Positions 13,923 through 22,486 of a stretch of 35,042 nt of DNA are shown here, piece by piece. The number at the start of each line of letters is the position of its first letter. Position 1 is the stretch's first letter. Location of the stretch: positions 1 to 35,042 of the forward strand of contig CAYOWQ010000017.1 in assembly GCA_964407695.1 (NCBI GenBank). Reading direction: 5' to 3'. The DNA comes from CAYOWQ01 sp964407695 (GTDB lineage: Bacteria > Planctomycetota > Phycisphaerae > Phycisphaerales > SM1A02). The translations under genes and the position numbers were made by a program. Under the pieces are notes generated by a model. The model was not told where the DNA came from, made no database searches, and was given only the letters and a program-made list of their open reading frames with translations.

Positions 13923-14668
13923 CGCTGAGTCCCGCCTCTGCTCTTCTGGATTCTCTCAATGACGCGGCCAGTGTTCTCTAGCTGCTTAGACTTGAGTTCT
14001 GATTCAAATTGCGCAATGGTCGTGATTTCGCCCCTTTGAACTCTTCCAATTAAGTCGCTGGTGAGTCGTTCAATCTCTTCGCCCAAGATTGTCAGCAGCT
14101 CGGTATCAGCTGCGGAAGAACCGAATCTCTTGAGATCTTTCTTGGCCCACTCGTCGAATGACTGCTCCGTGGTGTAGCCGGAAATCCACCAGCGGCCACC
14201 GATCTCGACCATCTGGATCGTTTCAGTTTTTCCAGAGCCCTGAACCTTTGCAGTGGCTTCGGCCCTTCTGTCGAGCCGCCGACTCATGACCGCCGCTTCC
14301 TGGTTTGGATTGGTCATGTTCTCAAGCTCCTTGGCATCCTTTTCCATGGATGGTGGCAAGCGGCCGAAGCGATCCTTCAGCAGATTGCAAAGTTCCGCCG
14401 TGCGAAATCCCGCAGTCATCAACTTCAGAAATGCCTTCTGCATCTCCGTTTCCGGATACATGATGGCCAACATAGCGTTCCAGTCGACGGGGCTGGCCAT
14501 CACAATCCGGTTGTATTCCGCGAGGACCGAATCGGCCGTTGGATACGGATTGACATGGGCCGCAATCTGCTCCGGCTCGTCCTGGCCCGAACATCCGAGG
14601 CAGTACATCGATCCGATGACAGCCGCCGCAAGGGAGAACACAAGGACCGAAAATCTCCGTAGCTTCAT
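13919..14668 (-). CDS. Lipoprotein of unknown function, paralogue of its upstream neighbour
   Basis: A 249-residue lipoprotein: N-terminal hydrophobic stretch then LGC lipobox (YCLGCSGQDE, cysteine near residue 26). It shares the pattern of the 14717-15472 product: PTADSVLAEYNRIV near 42, WNAMLAIMYPE, the LCNLLKDRFGRLP block, SRRLDRRAEATAK with the LDRRAEAT core, MVEIGGRWWISG, then a C-terminal helical region (LTSDLIGRVQRGEITTIAQFESELKSKQLENTGRVIERI). AGAGG lies 5 bases before the ATG. No known family is recognised. It is followed by DinB with overlapping stop and start. Confidence 0.82.
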   Translation of the reverse strand: MKLRRFSVLVFSLAAAVIGSMYCLGCSGQDEPEQIAAHVNPYPTADSVLAEYNRIVMASPVDWNAMLAIMYPETEMQKAFLKLMTAGFRTAELCNLLKDRFGRLPPSMEKDAKELENMTNPNQEAAVMSRRLDRRAEATAKVQGSGKTETIQMVEIGGRWWISGYTTEQSFDEWAKKDLKRFGSSAADTELLTILGEEIERLTSDLIGRVQRGEITTIAQFESELKSKQLENTGRVIERIQKSRGGTQR

Positions 14669-14716
14669 GGCAACCTCTTGCTGTCTGTCTGCAAATTGTG
14701 CACTGGTGGGTTAACC

Positions 14717-15472
14717 CTACAGCCCCAAGCGCGATTCAAGCTCTGTAATCCGGGCGGACACTTTGCCCCTCATCGTCGTGCGAAACGTCTTGATCTGGTC
14801 TTCGAGCTGCTTGAGAGAGGCAATCTCACCATTTCGGACCTTGGGCAAATACTCATCTGCAATCATGCCCGCGGATTCACCCTCTTTGAGAAGCAACGCG
14901 AGGGCCATCGGATCGCCATGCTCGCCTACCAGCGGATCAAATGACATGGCAGAAATCCACCAACTTCCTCCAACCTCAACCAGGTGAAGCGTTTCGGATC
15001 GCTTTCGAGCATCATTGCGATACGTCGCCTCAGCTCGACGGTCCATACGCGCACCCAGCGTTGCGGGCGACGCGGACACGTTGACTAAATTGCGAAACGT
15101 GATCGCATCCAATGATTCATTGGACGGCATACTCCCAAACTTGGATTTGCAGAGGTTTAATAGCTCGGTCATTCGGCCCATCGCCTTGATTTCATCCACA
15201 ATGACGCTCTGTCGATCGTTCTCGGCATAGAGCAATGCTGCCAGAGCAGACCAATTGGGAATACGCTCGGCAACAATTGTGTTGTACGCACTTACGATCG
15301 AATCTAGAGTGCCATATGCTCCGGCATCCTGAGCCGCGGCCATCGGCGCAGCGTCTTCGGAGTCATCTGCATCATCCCCGGTGCATCCCTGCATTGTCAG
15401 GGTGATGCTAAGGACCCCGCTAATCATTCCAATACCCCATCCCCTGCAATACCAATTCATTCCGCGTTTCAT
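14717..15472 (-). CDS. Lipoprotein of unknown function, paralogue of its downstream neighbour
   Basis: A 251-residue lipoprotein with lipobox MQGC (cysteine near residue 30) followed by an acidic linker (DDADDSEDAA). Matching blocks with the neighbour are TLDSIVSAYNTIV, WSALAALLYAE, LLNLCKSKFGSMP, ARMDRRAEATYR (LDRRAEAT core), LVEVGGSWWISA and a C-terminal helix with YLPKVRNGEIASLKQLEDQIKTFRTTMRGKVSARI. The shared R-R-A-E-A-T and VGG-x-WWIS cores show these are diverged duplicates. GGAGG lies 7 bases before the ATG, and a promoter candidate is at 15509-15536. It is the first gene of the minus-strand cluster. Confidence 0.82.
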   Translation of the reverse strand: MKRGMNWYCRGWGIGMISGVLSITLTMQGCTGDDADDSEDAAPMAAAQDAGAYGTLDSIVSAYNTIVAERIPNWSALAALLYAENDRQSVIVDEIKAMGRMTELLNLCKSKFGSMPSNESLDAITFRNLVNVSASPATLGARMDRRAEATYRNDARKRSETLHLVEVGGSWWISAMSFDPLVGEHGDPMALALLLKEGESAGMIADEYLPKVRNGEIASLKQLEDQIKTFRTTMRGKVSARITELESRLGL

Positions 15473-15508
15473 AACGATCCTCCCGGGACCCCATTGTCCA
15501 CGAACCGC

Positions 15509-15536
15509 ACTGTAGTGGATTGCAAGCCCGGATCAA
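15509..15536 (-). promoter_or_regulatory. Candidate sigma70-type promoter for the lipoprotein cluster
   Basis: On the minus strand TTGATC (15531-15536) and TACAGT (15509-15514) are 16 bases apart, 37 bases before the ATG of the first lipoprotein gene. Both boxes are imperfect but correctly placed. Confidence 0.4.
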
Positions 15537-15607
15537 GGCAAAAAGTCGGACCAATCGCGGGAATGTTCCGCTACCATGGCCGCCCCGCGCCAGCAAAGGA
15601 TTTCACC

Positions 15608-16468
15608 ATGACCACCCCCACCTCCATCGCCGTGATCGGCGCCGGCACCATGGGTTCCGGCATCAGCCTTGTCGCCGCCACCAGCGGACTCAAGGCCCTG
15701 CAGATCGACGTGAGCCAGCAACAGCTTGACCGGGCCAAGGCCTATCACCAGAAGACGCTGGCCCGAAACGTGGAAAAGCAGCGCATGACCCAGGCTGATA
15801 TGGATGCGGCCCTCGCCCGCATCAGCTACCTCACGAAGATGGATGATGCCGAGACGGCGGACTGGGCCGTGGAAGCGGCCACCGAGAACCCGGAAATCAA
15901 GAAGCGCATCTTCGTGGAGATGAAAGAGGTCTTCGGCCCGACGGCGGTGCTGGCCACCAACACCTCGAGCATCTCCATCACCGACATCGCGCGGGCGGTT
16001 GGCGATGCAGCGCCGCGGGTGATCGGCATGCACTTCTTCAACCCCGTGCCGGTGATGAAGCTGGTGGAGGTGATTCGCGGCCTCGCCACCACCGACGAAA
16101 CTACCCAGCGCACCATCGACCTCGCCAAGGCCCTTGGCAAGACGCCGGTTCCCGCCAACGACCGCGCGGGTTTCGTTTCCAATCGCGTGCTGATGCCGAT
16201 GATCAACGAAGCGTTTCACGCCTGGATGGGCGGCGTCGCCAAGCCGGAAGACATCGACGAGATCATGAAGCTCGGGTGCAACTTTCCCATGGGTCCGCTG
16301 CGGCTGGCCGACTTCATCGGGCTCGACGTGTGCCACGACATCATGATGGTGCTCTATCGCGAACTGGGCGACCAGAAGTACTTCCCATGTCCGCTCCTGC
16401 GACAACTGGTGCAGTCGGGCCGGCTGGGCGACAAGAGCGGCCGCGGGGTGTTTGAGCATCAGAAATAG
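15608..16468 (+). CDS. hbd: 3-hydroxyacyl-CoA dehydrogenase (3-hydroxybutyryl-CoA dehydrogenase type)
   Basis: A 286-residue single-polypeptide HAD, the usual length. It oxidises 3-hydroxyacyl-CoA to 3-ketoacyl-CoA with NAD. The Rossmann motif is IAVIGAGTMGSGISLVAATSG (about 6-26). LATNTSSISIT (about 116-126), VIGMHFFNPVPVMKLVEVI (about 138-156, with the catalytic His) and NDRAGFVSNRVLMPMINEA (about 180-198) are all standard, with the catalytic Glu in KLVEV. PMGPLRLADFIGLDVC and the RLGDKSGRGVFE ending complete the family pattern. I use the ATG at 15608, preceded by AAAGGA; the frame stays open upstream but that part has no family similarity. No thiolase or enoyl-CoA hydratase gene is adjacent, so pathway direction is open. 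Confidence 0.94.
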   Translation: MTTPTSIAVIGAGTMGSGISLVAATSGLKALQIDVSQQQLDRAKAYHQKTLARNVEKQRMTQADMDAALARISYLTKMDDAETADWAVEAATENPEIKKRIFVEMKEVFGPTAVLATNTSSISITDIARAVGDAAPRVIGMHFFNPVPVMKLVEVIRGLATTDETTQRTIDLAKALGKTPVPANDRAGFVSNRVLMPMINEAFHAWMGGVAKPEDIDEIMKLGCNFPMGPLRLADFIGLDVCHDIMMVLYRELGDQKYFPCPLLRQLVQSGRLGDKSGRGVFEHQK

Positions 16469-16525
16469 GGAAAGCCCATCGACGGCCGATGAACTCGACC
16501 GCACGGAATTTTGGAGAATCAACTC

Positions 16526-16744
16526 GTGGGAATCCTCATCATTATCTTCGCCAGTCTCGGCACGTTGATCTCGGCAAACCTTGCCCTTTCCGGTCTGATT
16601 CGCGGCCGGATCAATCTTTCTCAGTCCCTCGAGATTACCGGTATCGCCGCCCGAATCGCCGGAATCATCAGCCTTGTCTTCGCGATAGGCTTGGGCGTGA
16701 TCGCTACTCTCTTCTTCATCGCGTTGGTCAGAGCAGTGAATTGA
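16526..16744 (+). CDS. Small two-helix membrane protein
   Basis: About 72 residues. The GTG at 16526 is placed 9 bases after GGAG (16512-16515); a TTG at 16511 would overlap that ribosome site and add five residues. Two hydrophobic helices are clear: LIIIFASLGTLISANLALSGLI and IAGIISLVFAIGLGVIATLFFIALV, separated by a polar loop (RGRINLSQSLEITG). Family unrecognised. It lies between hbd and a cupin gene on the same strand. Confidence 0.6.
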   Translation: MGILIIIFASLGTLISANLALSGLIRGRINLSQSLEITGIAARIAGIISLVFAIGLGVIATLFFIALVRAVN

Positions 16745-16771
16745 TCGCAAGCTCCTTGCCTCGATCCTGGA

Positions 16772-17305
16772 GTGGCCAGTGTCTACCATCCCCGCTTTCA
16801 TGCGGAGAATCTGCTGGTGAACACCGAAATCTTGCGCAAGGGAATTCACGTCGCGGCCGGCCGCGACCGGCACGGCAACGATACCGCCCTGATCTGGGGG
16901 CTCATTCCGCTGTCGATCAAGCTGTCGGGCGAGGACACAGGCGGCGAGCTCCTCGTTTTCATGCATCCCGGTATGGGCAAGGGCGGACCGCCGCGACATG
17001 TGCACTACGCTCAGGATGAGTGGTTCTATGTCGTCGCGGGCGAATATGCCCTTGAGGTGGGTGACCAGAAGTTTCGATTGCGCCCGGGCGATTCGGCCTT
17101 CGCTCCCCGGCAGGTGCCGCATGCGTGGGCGTGTGTGAGCGATACGCCCGGCACGCTGATCACCACGGTGAGCCCGGTGGGGACGTTCGAGCAGTTCATC
17201 CGCGAGACGACGACGCATGCGACGCTTCCTTCAGACGAGGAAATCGCCGCGACGTTTGAAGCGCACAATATGAAGGTGCTGGGGCCGCCGCTGAAGGTGG
17301 ATTGA
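16772..17305 (+). CDS. Cupin-domain protein
   Basis: A 177-residue protein with one conserved cupin barrel. HPGMGKGGPPRHVHYAQDEWFYVVAGEY (about 65-92) gives the first motif G-(x)5-H-x-H-(x)n-E-(x)6-G, and FRLRPGDSAFAPRQVPHAWACVSDTPG (about 100-126) gives the second motif G-(x)5-P-x-G-(x)2-H. Metal ligands H-H-E-H are all present. Members range from dioxygenases to isomerases and sugar-binding proteins, so the reaction is not inferable. The GTG start lacks an obvious ribosome site. Confidence 0.85.
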   Translation: MASVYHPRFHAENLLVNTEILRKGIHVAAGRDRHGNDTALIWGLIPLSIKLSGEDTGGELLVFMHPGMGKGGPPRHVHYAQDEWFYVVAGEYALEVGDQKFRLRPGDSAFAPRQVPHAWACVSDTPGTLITTVSPVGTFEQFIRETTTHATLPSDEEIAATFEAHNMKVLGPPLKVD

Positions 17306-17384
17306 TGTGACAGTGCCCAATACGGGCTGGCAACCATCGCATGCGGGCTTGAAGCGGGATCCTTATGAACGTGCCGACGGTGTG

Positions 17385-18950
17385 CTACACCCGCACGCGC
17401 TTCCATCCGCCGTGGGCGAATCGCAGCGAGAACAGAATCGCCCGCACCACCAACTCGGCACACAGCGCCATCCACACCCCTTCAAGGCCGTAGCCCAGCG
17501 CCACGCCCAGCACATACGCAGCCGGTAGTCTCACAAGGTAGTTTGAACAGAACGTAATCGTCAGCGTCCACATCGCATCGCCGGCGCCGCGCAATCCCTG
17601 GCGAATCACCATCAGCGTGGCGAAACCCACCTGCACGAGGCCGCAGATGAAGAGCAAGCGCGGCACGTGCTCAAGATGCACCGGCTCGCGGCTGATCAGG
17701 CGCGTCAGCGGCTCGCCCGCGGTCATGAACAGAATGCCCATCGTGCCCATGAACGCGATGGCGATTCCCGTGCAGGCGAGAATTGACCTTGACGCCATCT
17801 TCGCATTGCCGGCGCCGAGATATTGCCCGGCCAGCGCCCCCGCGGCCGTGCCCATCGCGAATCCGGGAAGGAACGAAATTGCCTCCCACTGCACGGTGAT
17901 CAGGTGTGCGCCGATCAGACCCTCGACGGGTGCGCCGCCGGGCAGATTGGCGCCTGCGTTCTTGGCGATCAGGCCGATGAAGTTCATGACGAACAGATTC
18001 ACGCCCCACATGGCCACGCCTTCAAGGAAGTTGGGCACGCCGATACGCACCATGCGCCAGCTCATCGCAGGGTCGAATCGCAGGTCGGGCCGCTCGAGCC
18101 GGAGGTCTTTCACCCCGCGCACCAGCACCCAGAGCGTCATGACGCCGCCGAAGGCGTAGGAAATGGCCGTGCCGCCGGCGATTCCGTAGACACCCCACAC
18201 CTCGGGATTGATGCCGAACATGGCCGGCAATTGCAACGAGCCCACCTGCAGGGCCACGCCGGAAAGCGCCAGGGAGAACACGATGTTGACGATGTTGACG
18301 ATCACTGCAATGAGCGATGGCTTCAGCGTTTCACCCGCGCCGTGAAGGCACATCGACCCCACCATCATGAGGCCGCAAAACGGCATGCCCAGCGCCACGG
18401 TGCCGACGTATTGCTTGCAGTACGTGATGCCATCGGGAGAGAGACTGCAGAACCGGCCCATCGGTCCCGCCACTGCCCACATCAGCACGCCAACGAGTGA
18501 ACCCCAGATGAGGCTGAGGATCACCGATTGCCCCAGCGCACGATGACCCTGGGCGATGTTGCCCGCCCCCATGCCGCGTGCGATCAGCGCCTGTCCGCCG
18601 ATTCCCAAACCAGCCATGGCAATCGAGATAAACCAGCCCACGAACGTGCCCGTCGAGATCGCATCCATCGCGGGAACCACGATCTCTTTCGGCAGGCTGC
18701 CCGCCACCATCTTGTCGACCAGCCCCACCCCCGCGGCCATCGCCTGCTGAAACAAGACGGGCAGCGCCAGTATCCAGATCGCCTGCCACATCGACTTGCC
18801 GGCGAGTCGGCCCGACCGAATCATGCCTTCGGCCTGCTCCAGCGCCTCCACTTCCGGCAGGACGGCTGCGTCCAGGATCGGCGAATCCGGATCGATCGCC
18901 GTGGTCATCTCCGGCGGCAGAGTTTTGAGGGTTTCCACGTCTCTGGACAA
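17385..18950 (-). CDS. MATE-family multidrug/sodium antiporter
   Basis: A 521-residue polytopic protein of the MATE family, which exports cationic compounds against sodium or protons. About 12 hydrophobic segments are visible, starting IWILALPVLFQQAMAAGVGLVDKMVAG (about 58-85), with the typical G-x-x-x-D-x-x-V-x-G stretch. Repeating halves are seen from LIARGMGAGNIAQGHRALGQSVI and its later counterpart ALAGQYLGAGNAKMASRSI. The N-terminal 50 residues are hydrophilic and longer than average. A TTG at 18950 is used; an ATG at 18908 (MTTAIDPD) is possible. It follows the dehydrogenase gene on the same strand by 46 bases. Confidence 0.92.
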   Translation of the reverse strand: MSRDVETLKTLPPEMTTAIDPDSPILDAAVLPEVEALEQAEGMIRSGRLAGKSMWQAIWILALPVLFQQAMAAGVGLVDKMVAGSLPKEIVVPAMDAISTGTFVGWFISIAMAGLGIGGQALIARGMGAGNIAQGHRALGQSVILSLIWGSLVGVLMWAVAGPMGRFCSLSPDGITYCKQYVGTVALGMPFCGLMMVGSMCLHGAGETLKPSLIAVIVNIVNIVFSLALSGVALQVGSLQLPAMFGINPEVWGVYGIAGGTAISYAFGGVMTLWVLVRGVKDLRLERPDLRFDPAMSWRMVRIGVPNFLEGVAMWGVNLFVMNFIGLIAKNAGANLPGGAPVEGLIGAHLITVQWEAISFLPGFAMGTAAGALAGQYLGAGNAKMASRSILACTGIAIAFMGTMGILFMTAGEPLTRLISREPVHLEHVPRLLFICGLVQVGFATLMVIRQGLRGAGDAMWTLTITFCSNYLVRLPAAYVLGVALGYGLEGVWMALCAELVVRAILFSLRFAHGGWKRVRV

Positions 18951-18996
18951 GGGCGGATTGTAGCCCTCACCGATGCGACATCCCGGCCCACCGAAT

Positions 18997-20031
18997 TCAT
19001 GGCATCAGCAGCACACCAAGGGCGCCCGGGCTTTCAGCCTGCCGAATCGCGGCAACGCCGTCGCGAAGGCTCATTCGTCGAGAAATCAGACTTACCACGT
19101 CGATCTCTCGGCGCCGGATCATGGCCAGCGCTTCCTGAACAAGCCCGTGCCCGGCGACAATTCCATCGCCGATGATGGTGATCTCCTGCCGCACAGCCAG
19201 GTCCATTTCGGCCGCATCAACGGGGGCTGAAGCGGCCGCGAGGGTCTTCAACACAATCGTTCCGCGCGGCCGCACCATCTGCAGCGCGAGCCCCAACCCC
19301 GCGCGCGATCCGGTGCACTCGAAGACCACATCCTGATCGTTTCGCAAGCCGATGTCGTCAACGTGGCGGTGCTTCACACCCCAGCGCTCGGCGAGAGACA
19401 ACTTCTCCGAATACCGCCCCACGACGCGGACGCGCTCGACGCGCGGACGCAGCACCTGGGCAAGAATGAGCCCGAGCCGTCCGTCGCCGAGCACCGTGAC
19501 CATTGCATCGCGATGCACCGCGGCCCGCTGTGCGGCATGAAGCGCTGCGGCGGCGAGCACTGCAAACGCGGCCGCGTCGTCGTCAACTTCCTTGGGCACA
19601 GCGCAGAGGTTGGCTCGAGGTGCTGCGAATCGCTCGGCGAAACACCCTGGTGTTCCACCGAGTCCCAGAAGCCGTTGCGATGCGCAATGCGCGGAGAGGC
19701 CGCCTCGGCACGCGCTGCACTTGCCGCACGAGATGGATGGCGACACCACGACCCGACCGCCCGATCCGCCCGGCCCGCAACCGCTGGCAAGACCCACCGC
19801 GCAGCGACCGAGTATTCCTTCGTGGGCCATGGCTCCTCGGCCGGCGGCGAGGTCAAGCCCATCGATGAGACCTCGCAGCAGACGAATGTTGACCCAGTCC
19901 TCACCGGTTTGGCCGCCGAGTGTTTCGCTCGGAGAGACGTCCACCCGAATTCCCTCCCCGAATCGAACCAGCGCAGCACAGCTGTTGGCCGGCGCACGGC
20001 TGCGCGCAAGGTTGAGCGAACCCGGTTTCAT
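18997..20031 (-). CDS. Medium-chain dehydrogenase/reductase, apparently lacking the catalytic zinc site
   Basis: About 344 residues of the zinc-containing alcohol dehydrogenase (MDR) fold. The structural zinc loop is intact: SCGKCSACRGGLSAHC (four Cys). The nucleotide-binding part VTVLGDGRLGLILAQVLRPR and the C-terminal hydrophobic half are normal. The catalytic region is not: where relatives read G-I-C-x-T-D-L and L-G-H-E-F-x-G, this one has GLIDGLDL and LGRCAVGL, so both the zinc-binding Cys and the His-Glu pair are absent. I start at ATG 20031, since the frame upstream to 20112 overlaps the previous gene and matches no family sequence. It could be a catalytically altered or regulatory relative. 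Function unknown. Confidence 0.8.
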   Translation of the reverse strand: MKPGSLNLARSRAPANSCAALVRFGEGIRVDVSPSETLGGQTGEDWVNIRLLRGLIDGLDLAAGRGAMAHEGILGRCAVGLASGCGPGGSGGRVVVSPSISCGKCSACRGGLSAHCASQRLLGLGGTPGCFAERFAAPRANLCAVPKEVDDDAAAFAVLAAAALHAAQRAAVHRDAMVTVLGDGRLGLILAQVLRPRVERVRVVGRYSEKLSLAERWGVKHRHVDDIGLRNDQDVVFECTGSRAGLGLALQMVRPRGTIVLKTLAAASAPVDAAEMDLAVRQEITIIGDGIVAGHGLVQEALAMIRRREIDVVSLISRRMSLRDGVAAIRQAESPGALGVLLMP

Positions 20032-20092
20032 ACCTGAACCATCGGTGTTTTCGGACGCTTGGATTCCGATCGCGGCGAAAGTGACCGCCAAT

Positions 20093-20917
20093 TCAGACGC
20101 CGCTGCCCTCATAAGTGGACCTCGTGCCTTGCGGAACGAGGCCGGCCGGCGGCGCGGGGGATTCCCACTGAACCGGCCAGAAGATGTTCAGGCGGTCGAG
20201 CAATCTGAGTTTTCGGCGATAGGTCGGATAGAGGTACTGCTTCTGGGAGGCGAAAGGATCGCCCGCCGACCGCCGCCATTGAAGCCACGAAGCACGATCC
20301 AGACCGAAGTCCTGGCCCGTCAGCGTGGCAAGCGAATCGTGTGCGGCGTTGTTGACCTCGAGTTCACGCTGGTCGAGCGCGGTCGCCAGGGCCTGGAACA
20401 CATCCTCTTCGGGATATTGCCCGAGCGCGGTGGCCAGTTCGGCTCGCACGTCGGGGTCTTCATTTTCATCCACCAGGCGCGACCACATCGGTTTCACCAC
20501 ATCCGGATGGTGGAGCCGCTGCAGAGCCTTTGCGGATTCCAGGCGAACCTGCTCCACGGGATGAGTCAGACCCTTGGCGATGAGCAGAGCGTCGTCAGCC
20601 TGGCCGTGTCGCCCGAGGGCGCGCATCGAAATCGCCAGCACCTGTGGATTGGTTTCGTTCTGGACCCGATCGCGATAGAGCCGCACGTTGGCCTCGGCCC
20701 CACCGCCCGGAGAATTCGCGATCAGGGTTGTGCCTCGGCGGCGATTCTCGGCGTCGTACGGATCGAGCATCCACTGCGCTGCCTGGGCGGGCTTGGGAGG
20801 CACGATGCTCTCCCGCAGACCCGAGAAATCCTGTTTGATAGCGTCGCAGCCGCCGATGGCCAGGGCGACAACCGGCAGCAAACCGACCACGAGCAGATCA
20901 CACCACTTCCGGATCAT
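20093..20917 (-). CDS. HEAT-repeat lipoprotein
   Basis: A 274-residue protein with a lipobox (VVALAIGGC, cysteine near residue 22). Residues 70-190 contain HEAT/PBS-like helical repeats: TNPQVLAISMRALGRHGQADDALLIAKGL, HPVEQVRLESAKALQRLHHPDVVKPMWSRLVDENEDPDVRAELATALGQY. Such repeats are protein-binding scaffolds. The C-terminus mentions WP-rich segments (FWPVQWESPAPP) and no known domain. The ATG at 20917 (MIRKW) is chosen because the upstream in-frame extension lacks a signal. It lies downstream of a helical membrane protein gene on the same strand. Confidence 0.8.
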   Translation of the reverse strand: MIRKWCDLLVVGLLPVVALAIGGCDAIKQDFSGLRESIVPPKPAQAAQWMLDPYDAENRRRGTTLIANSPGGGAEANVRLYRDRVQNETNPQVLAISMRALGRHGQADDALLIAKGLTHPVEQVRLESAKALQRLHHPDVVKPMWSRLVDENEDPDVRAELATALGQYPEEDVFQALATALDQRELEVNNAAHDSLATLTGQDFGLDRASWLQWRRSAGDPFASQKQYLYPTYRRKLRLLDRLNIFWPVQWESPAPPAGLVPQGTRSTYEGSGV

Positions 20918-20969
20918 CACGCCGCAAGTATACGGAAACTTGCCACCGGCGCCCCGGCCAACCCGCGGG

Positions 20970-21950
20970 CTAGATCGCCGCACCGGCGGAGAGATCGTGC
21001 GAAGCGCGATTCCGCAGGACGTTCATCATGGTGCGAACTTCGTCGGCCATCTTGGAGTTGGGGAATTCGTGAATGATCGTTTCGCCGATGCGGACGGCCT
21101 CCGTCCACGATTTGTCATTCACCGCCAGCTTGAACTGCACGCCAAGATTCTCGCGATGGCGAGCCACCACCCCCTGCGCCACTTCGCTGAATTTCTCGGC
21201 CTCGGCCCGTGAGAGGTACCGATCGAGGTTTCGAAGCTGTTCCATCGCCCGCTCGACGTCGCCGTGCTGGGCGGATTCCATGAATTCGCCCTCGAGCTGT
21301 CGCTTGTGCTGGGTGCGGGCCTGCTCGATCTTGCGATCAAGGTCCTGCACCGCCATCGACTCCGGAAACAAGCGGCGAATGCGCGCTGCCTCGGCATGCA
21401 CGCGTCCCCAGTCGCGGCGGTCGAGCAACTGCTCAAAATACCCCATCGCCGCCTGGACCTGAGAGTCGTACTGTTCCTTGCGCTCGCCGATGATTCGCTG
21501 GCGATACTGCTCCGCTTCCCCGCGATAGCCGAAGTCCTCGGCCATGACGTCGCAGAGAATCAGCGCGGCATCGAAGTCGCGGCGGGAGATGTCGGTCTCG
21601 ATCGACGATCGAAGCAGTTGCAACTCCTTCTCTCGATAGACCACTCGCTTGGCCTTGTCCGAGAGCATGGTGTGTTCATGTATCTGCATCAACAATTTGT
21701 GCGACGTGCCGTCACTCAATGAATCCCCGCCCCTCGCGCCAAGCAGCCCCGCAAGCATGAACGCCGCAGCGCCGATGCCGCCGATGGCAAACACACCCGC
21801 CACACCGGCGCTGAAGAGCCAGTACCCCCACGCCACATCCTTGCCGCCCTGGATCCACCCGGTCACCGCACAGCCCAGCGCCAGCATGAGGAGAATTCCC
21901 ATCACCGCCACCGGCGCTGGCGAGGGACTTGAAGATCGACGAGTGGTCAT
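20970..21950 (-). CDS. Membrane protein with helical/TPR-like cytoplasmic or periplasmic domain
   Basis: A 326-residue protein. The ATG at 21950 has GGAGA 6 bases upstream, which decides the start over an in-frame ATG at 22019. Two hydrophobic segments lie at about residues 16-30 (VMGILLMLALGCAV) and 45-70 (FSAGVAGVFAIGGIGAAAFMLAGLLG). The rest is strongly helical and charged, with a pattern of paired helices (FDAALILCDVMAEDF, YFEQLLDRRDWGRVHAEAARIRRLFPES, AEKFSEVAQGVVARHRENL, WTEAVRIGETIIHEFPNSKMADEVR) like tetratricopeptide-type repeats. Function unknown; probably operonic with the HEAT lipoprotein that follows by 52 bases. Confidence 0.78.
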   Translation of the reverse strand: MTTRRSSSPSPAPVAVMGILLMLALGCAVTGWIQGGKDVAWGYWLFSAGVAGVFAIGGIGAAAFMLAGLLGARGGDSLSDGTSHKLLMQIHEHTMLSDKAKRVVYREKELQLLRSSIETDISRRDFDAALILCDVMAEDFGYRGEAEQYRQRIIGERKEQYDSQVQAAMGYFEQLLDRRDWGRVHAEAARIRRLFPESMAVQDLDRKIEQARTQHKRQLEGEFMESAQHGDVERAMEQLRNLDRYLSRAEAEKFSEVAQGVVARHRENLGVQFKLAVNDKSWTEAVRIGETIIHEFPNSKMADEVRTMMNVLRNRASHDLSAGAAI

Positions 21951-22031
21951 GGCTGTCTCCGATCCGACCTGAACGACCAGGCCCTTGTTAACGATGGCCC
22001 CGCCTTGGGGGCCCGTCAAACGAATTCCGTC

Positions 22032-22406
22032 CTAAGAACCGGGGGTTGGCTTGCCGCAATCAAAGGTCACCGGCACCAGGCAGAGAAACTCCAGCGCTGC
22101 CTCACTGTTGTTGGTGAATTGATGCACTCGATTCGGCTCCACCCAAAGGACGTCTCCCGCGCGAATCGATTGCATCGAGCCGTCATATTCCACCTGGCCC
22201 TGCCCTTTCACCACATAGATCTCGTGCTCGTAGTTATGGGAATGCCGGGGTGTATGCCCGCCCGGCTCCACGGTGAAATGGCGCATGGCGAAATTCGGTG
22301 CCCCATCGGCCCGCCCCACCATCACCCGCATGGAGACCCCCTTCACACCATCCATAGTCACCGGCGTGGGCGTCGTGGTCTCGGCCCGACGGATCGTCAT
22401 CGTCAT
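22032..22406 (-). CDS. Small cupin-domain protein
   Basis: A 124-residue cupin. FTVEPGGHTPRHSHNYEHEIYVVKGQG (about 44-70) carries G-x-x-x-x-x-H-x-H-x-x-x-x-E-x-x-x-x-x-x-G and IRAGDVLWVEPNRVHQFTNNS (about 80-100) carries the second motif with its terminal His. All four metal ligands are visible. The start at 22406 follows GGAG by 8 bases; earlier Met codons have no ribosome site. It is a compact single-domain type often linked to sugar or dioxygenase chemistry, but no specific role is inferable. It is transcribed divergently from the MBL hydrolase. Confidence 0.88.
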   Translation of the reverse strand: MTMTIRRAETTTPTPVTMDGVKGVSMRVMVGRADGAPNFAMRHFTVEPGGHTPRHSHNYEHEIYVVKGQGQVEYDGSMQSIRAGDVLWVEPNRVHQFTNNSEAALEFLCLVPVTFDCGKPTPGS

Positions 22407-22486
22407 TGGCGATCTCCTTCGTTGCATGACAATAGGCTCGACCGTCGCCACTTGCCTTCGGGGCGCTGGGGGCTCACGATAGCGAC

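Noticed and set aside
15533..17218. Minus-strand open frame of 561 codons opposite hbd and the cupin gene
   Set aside because: His/Asp/Arg-rich shadow of plus-strand genes with clear families; no recognisable domain.
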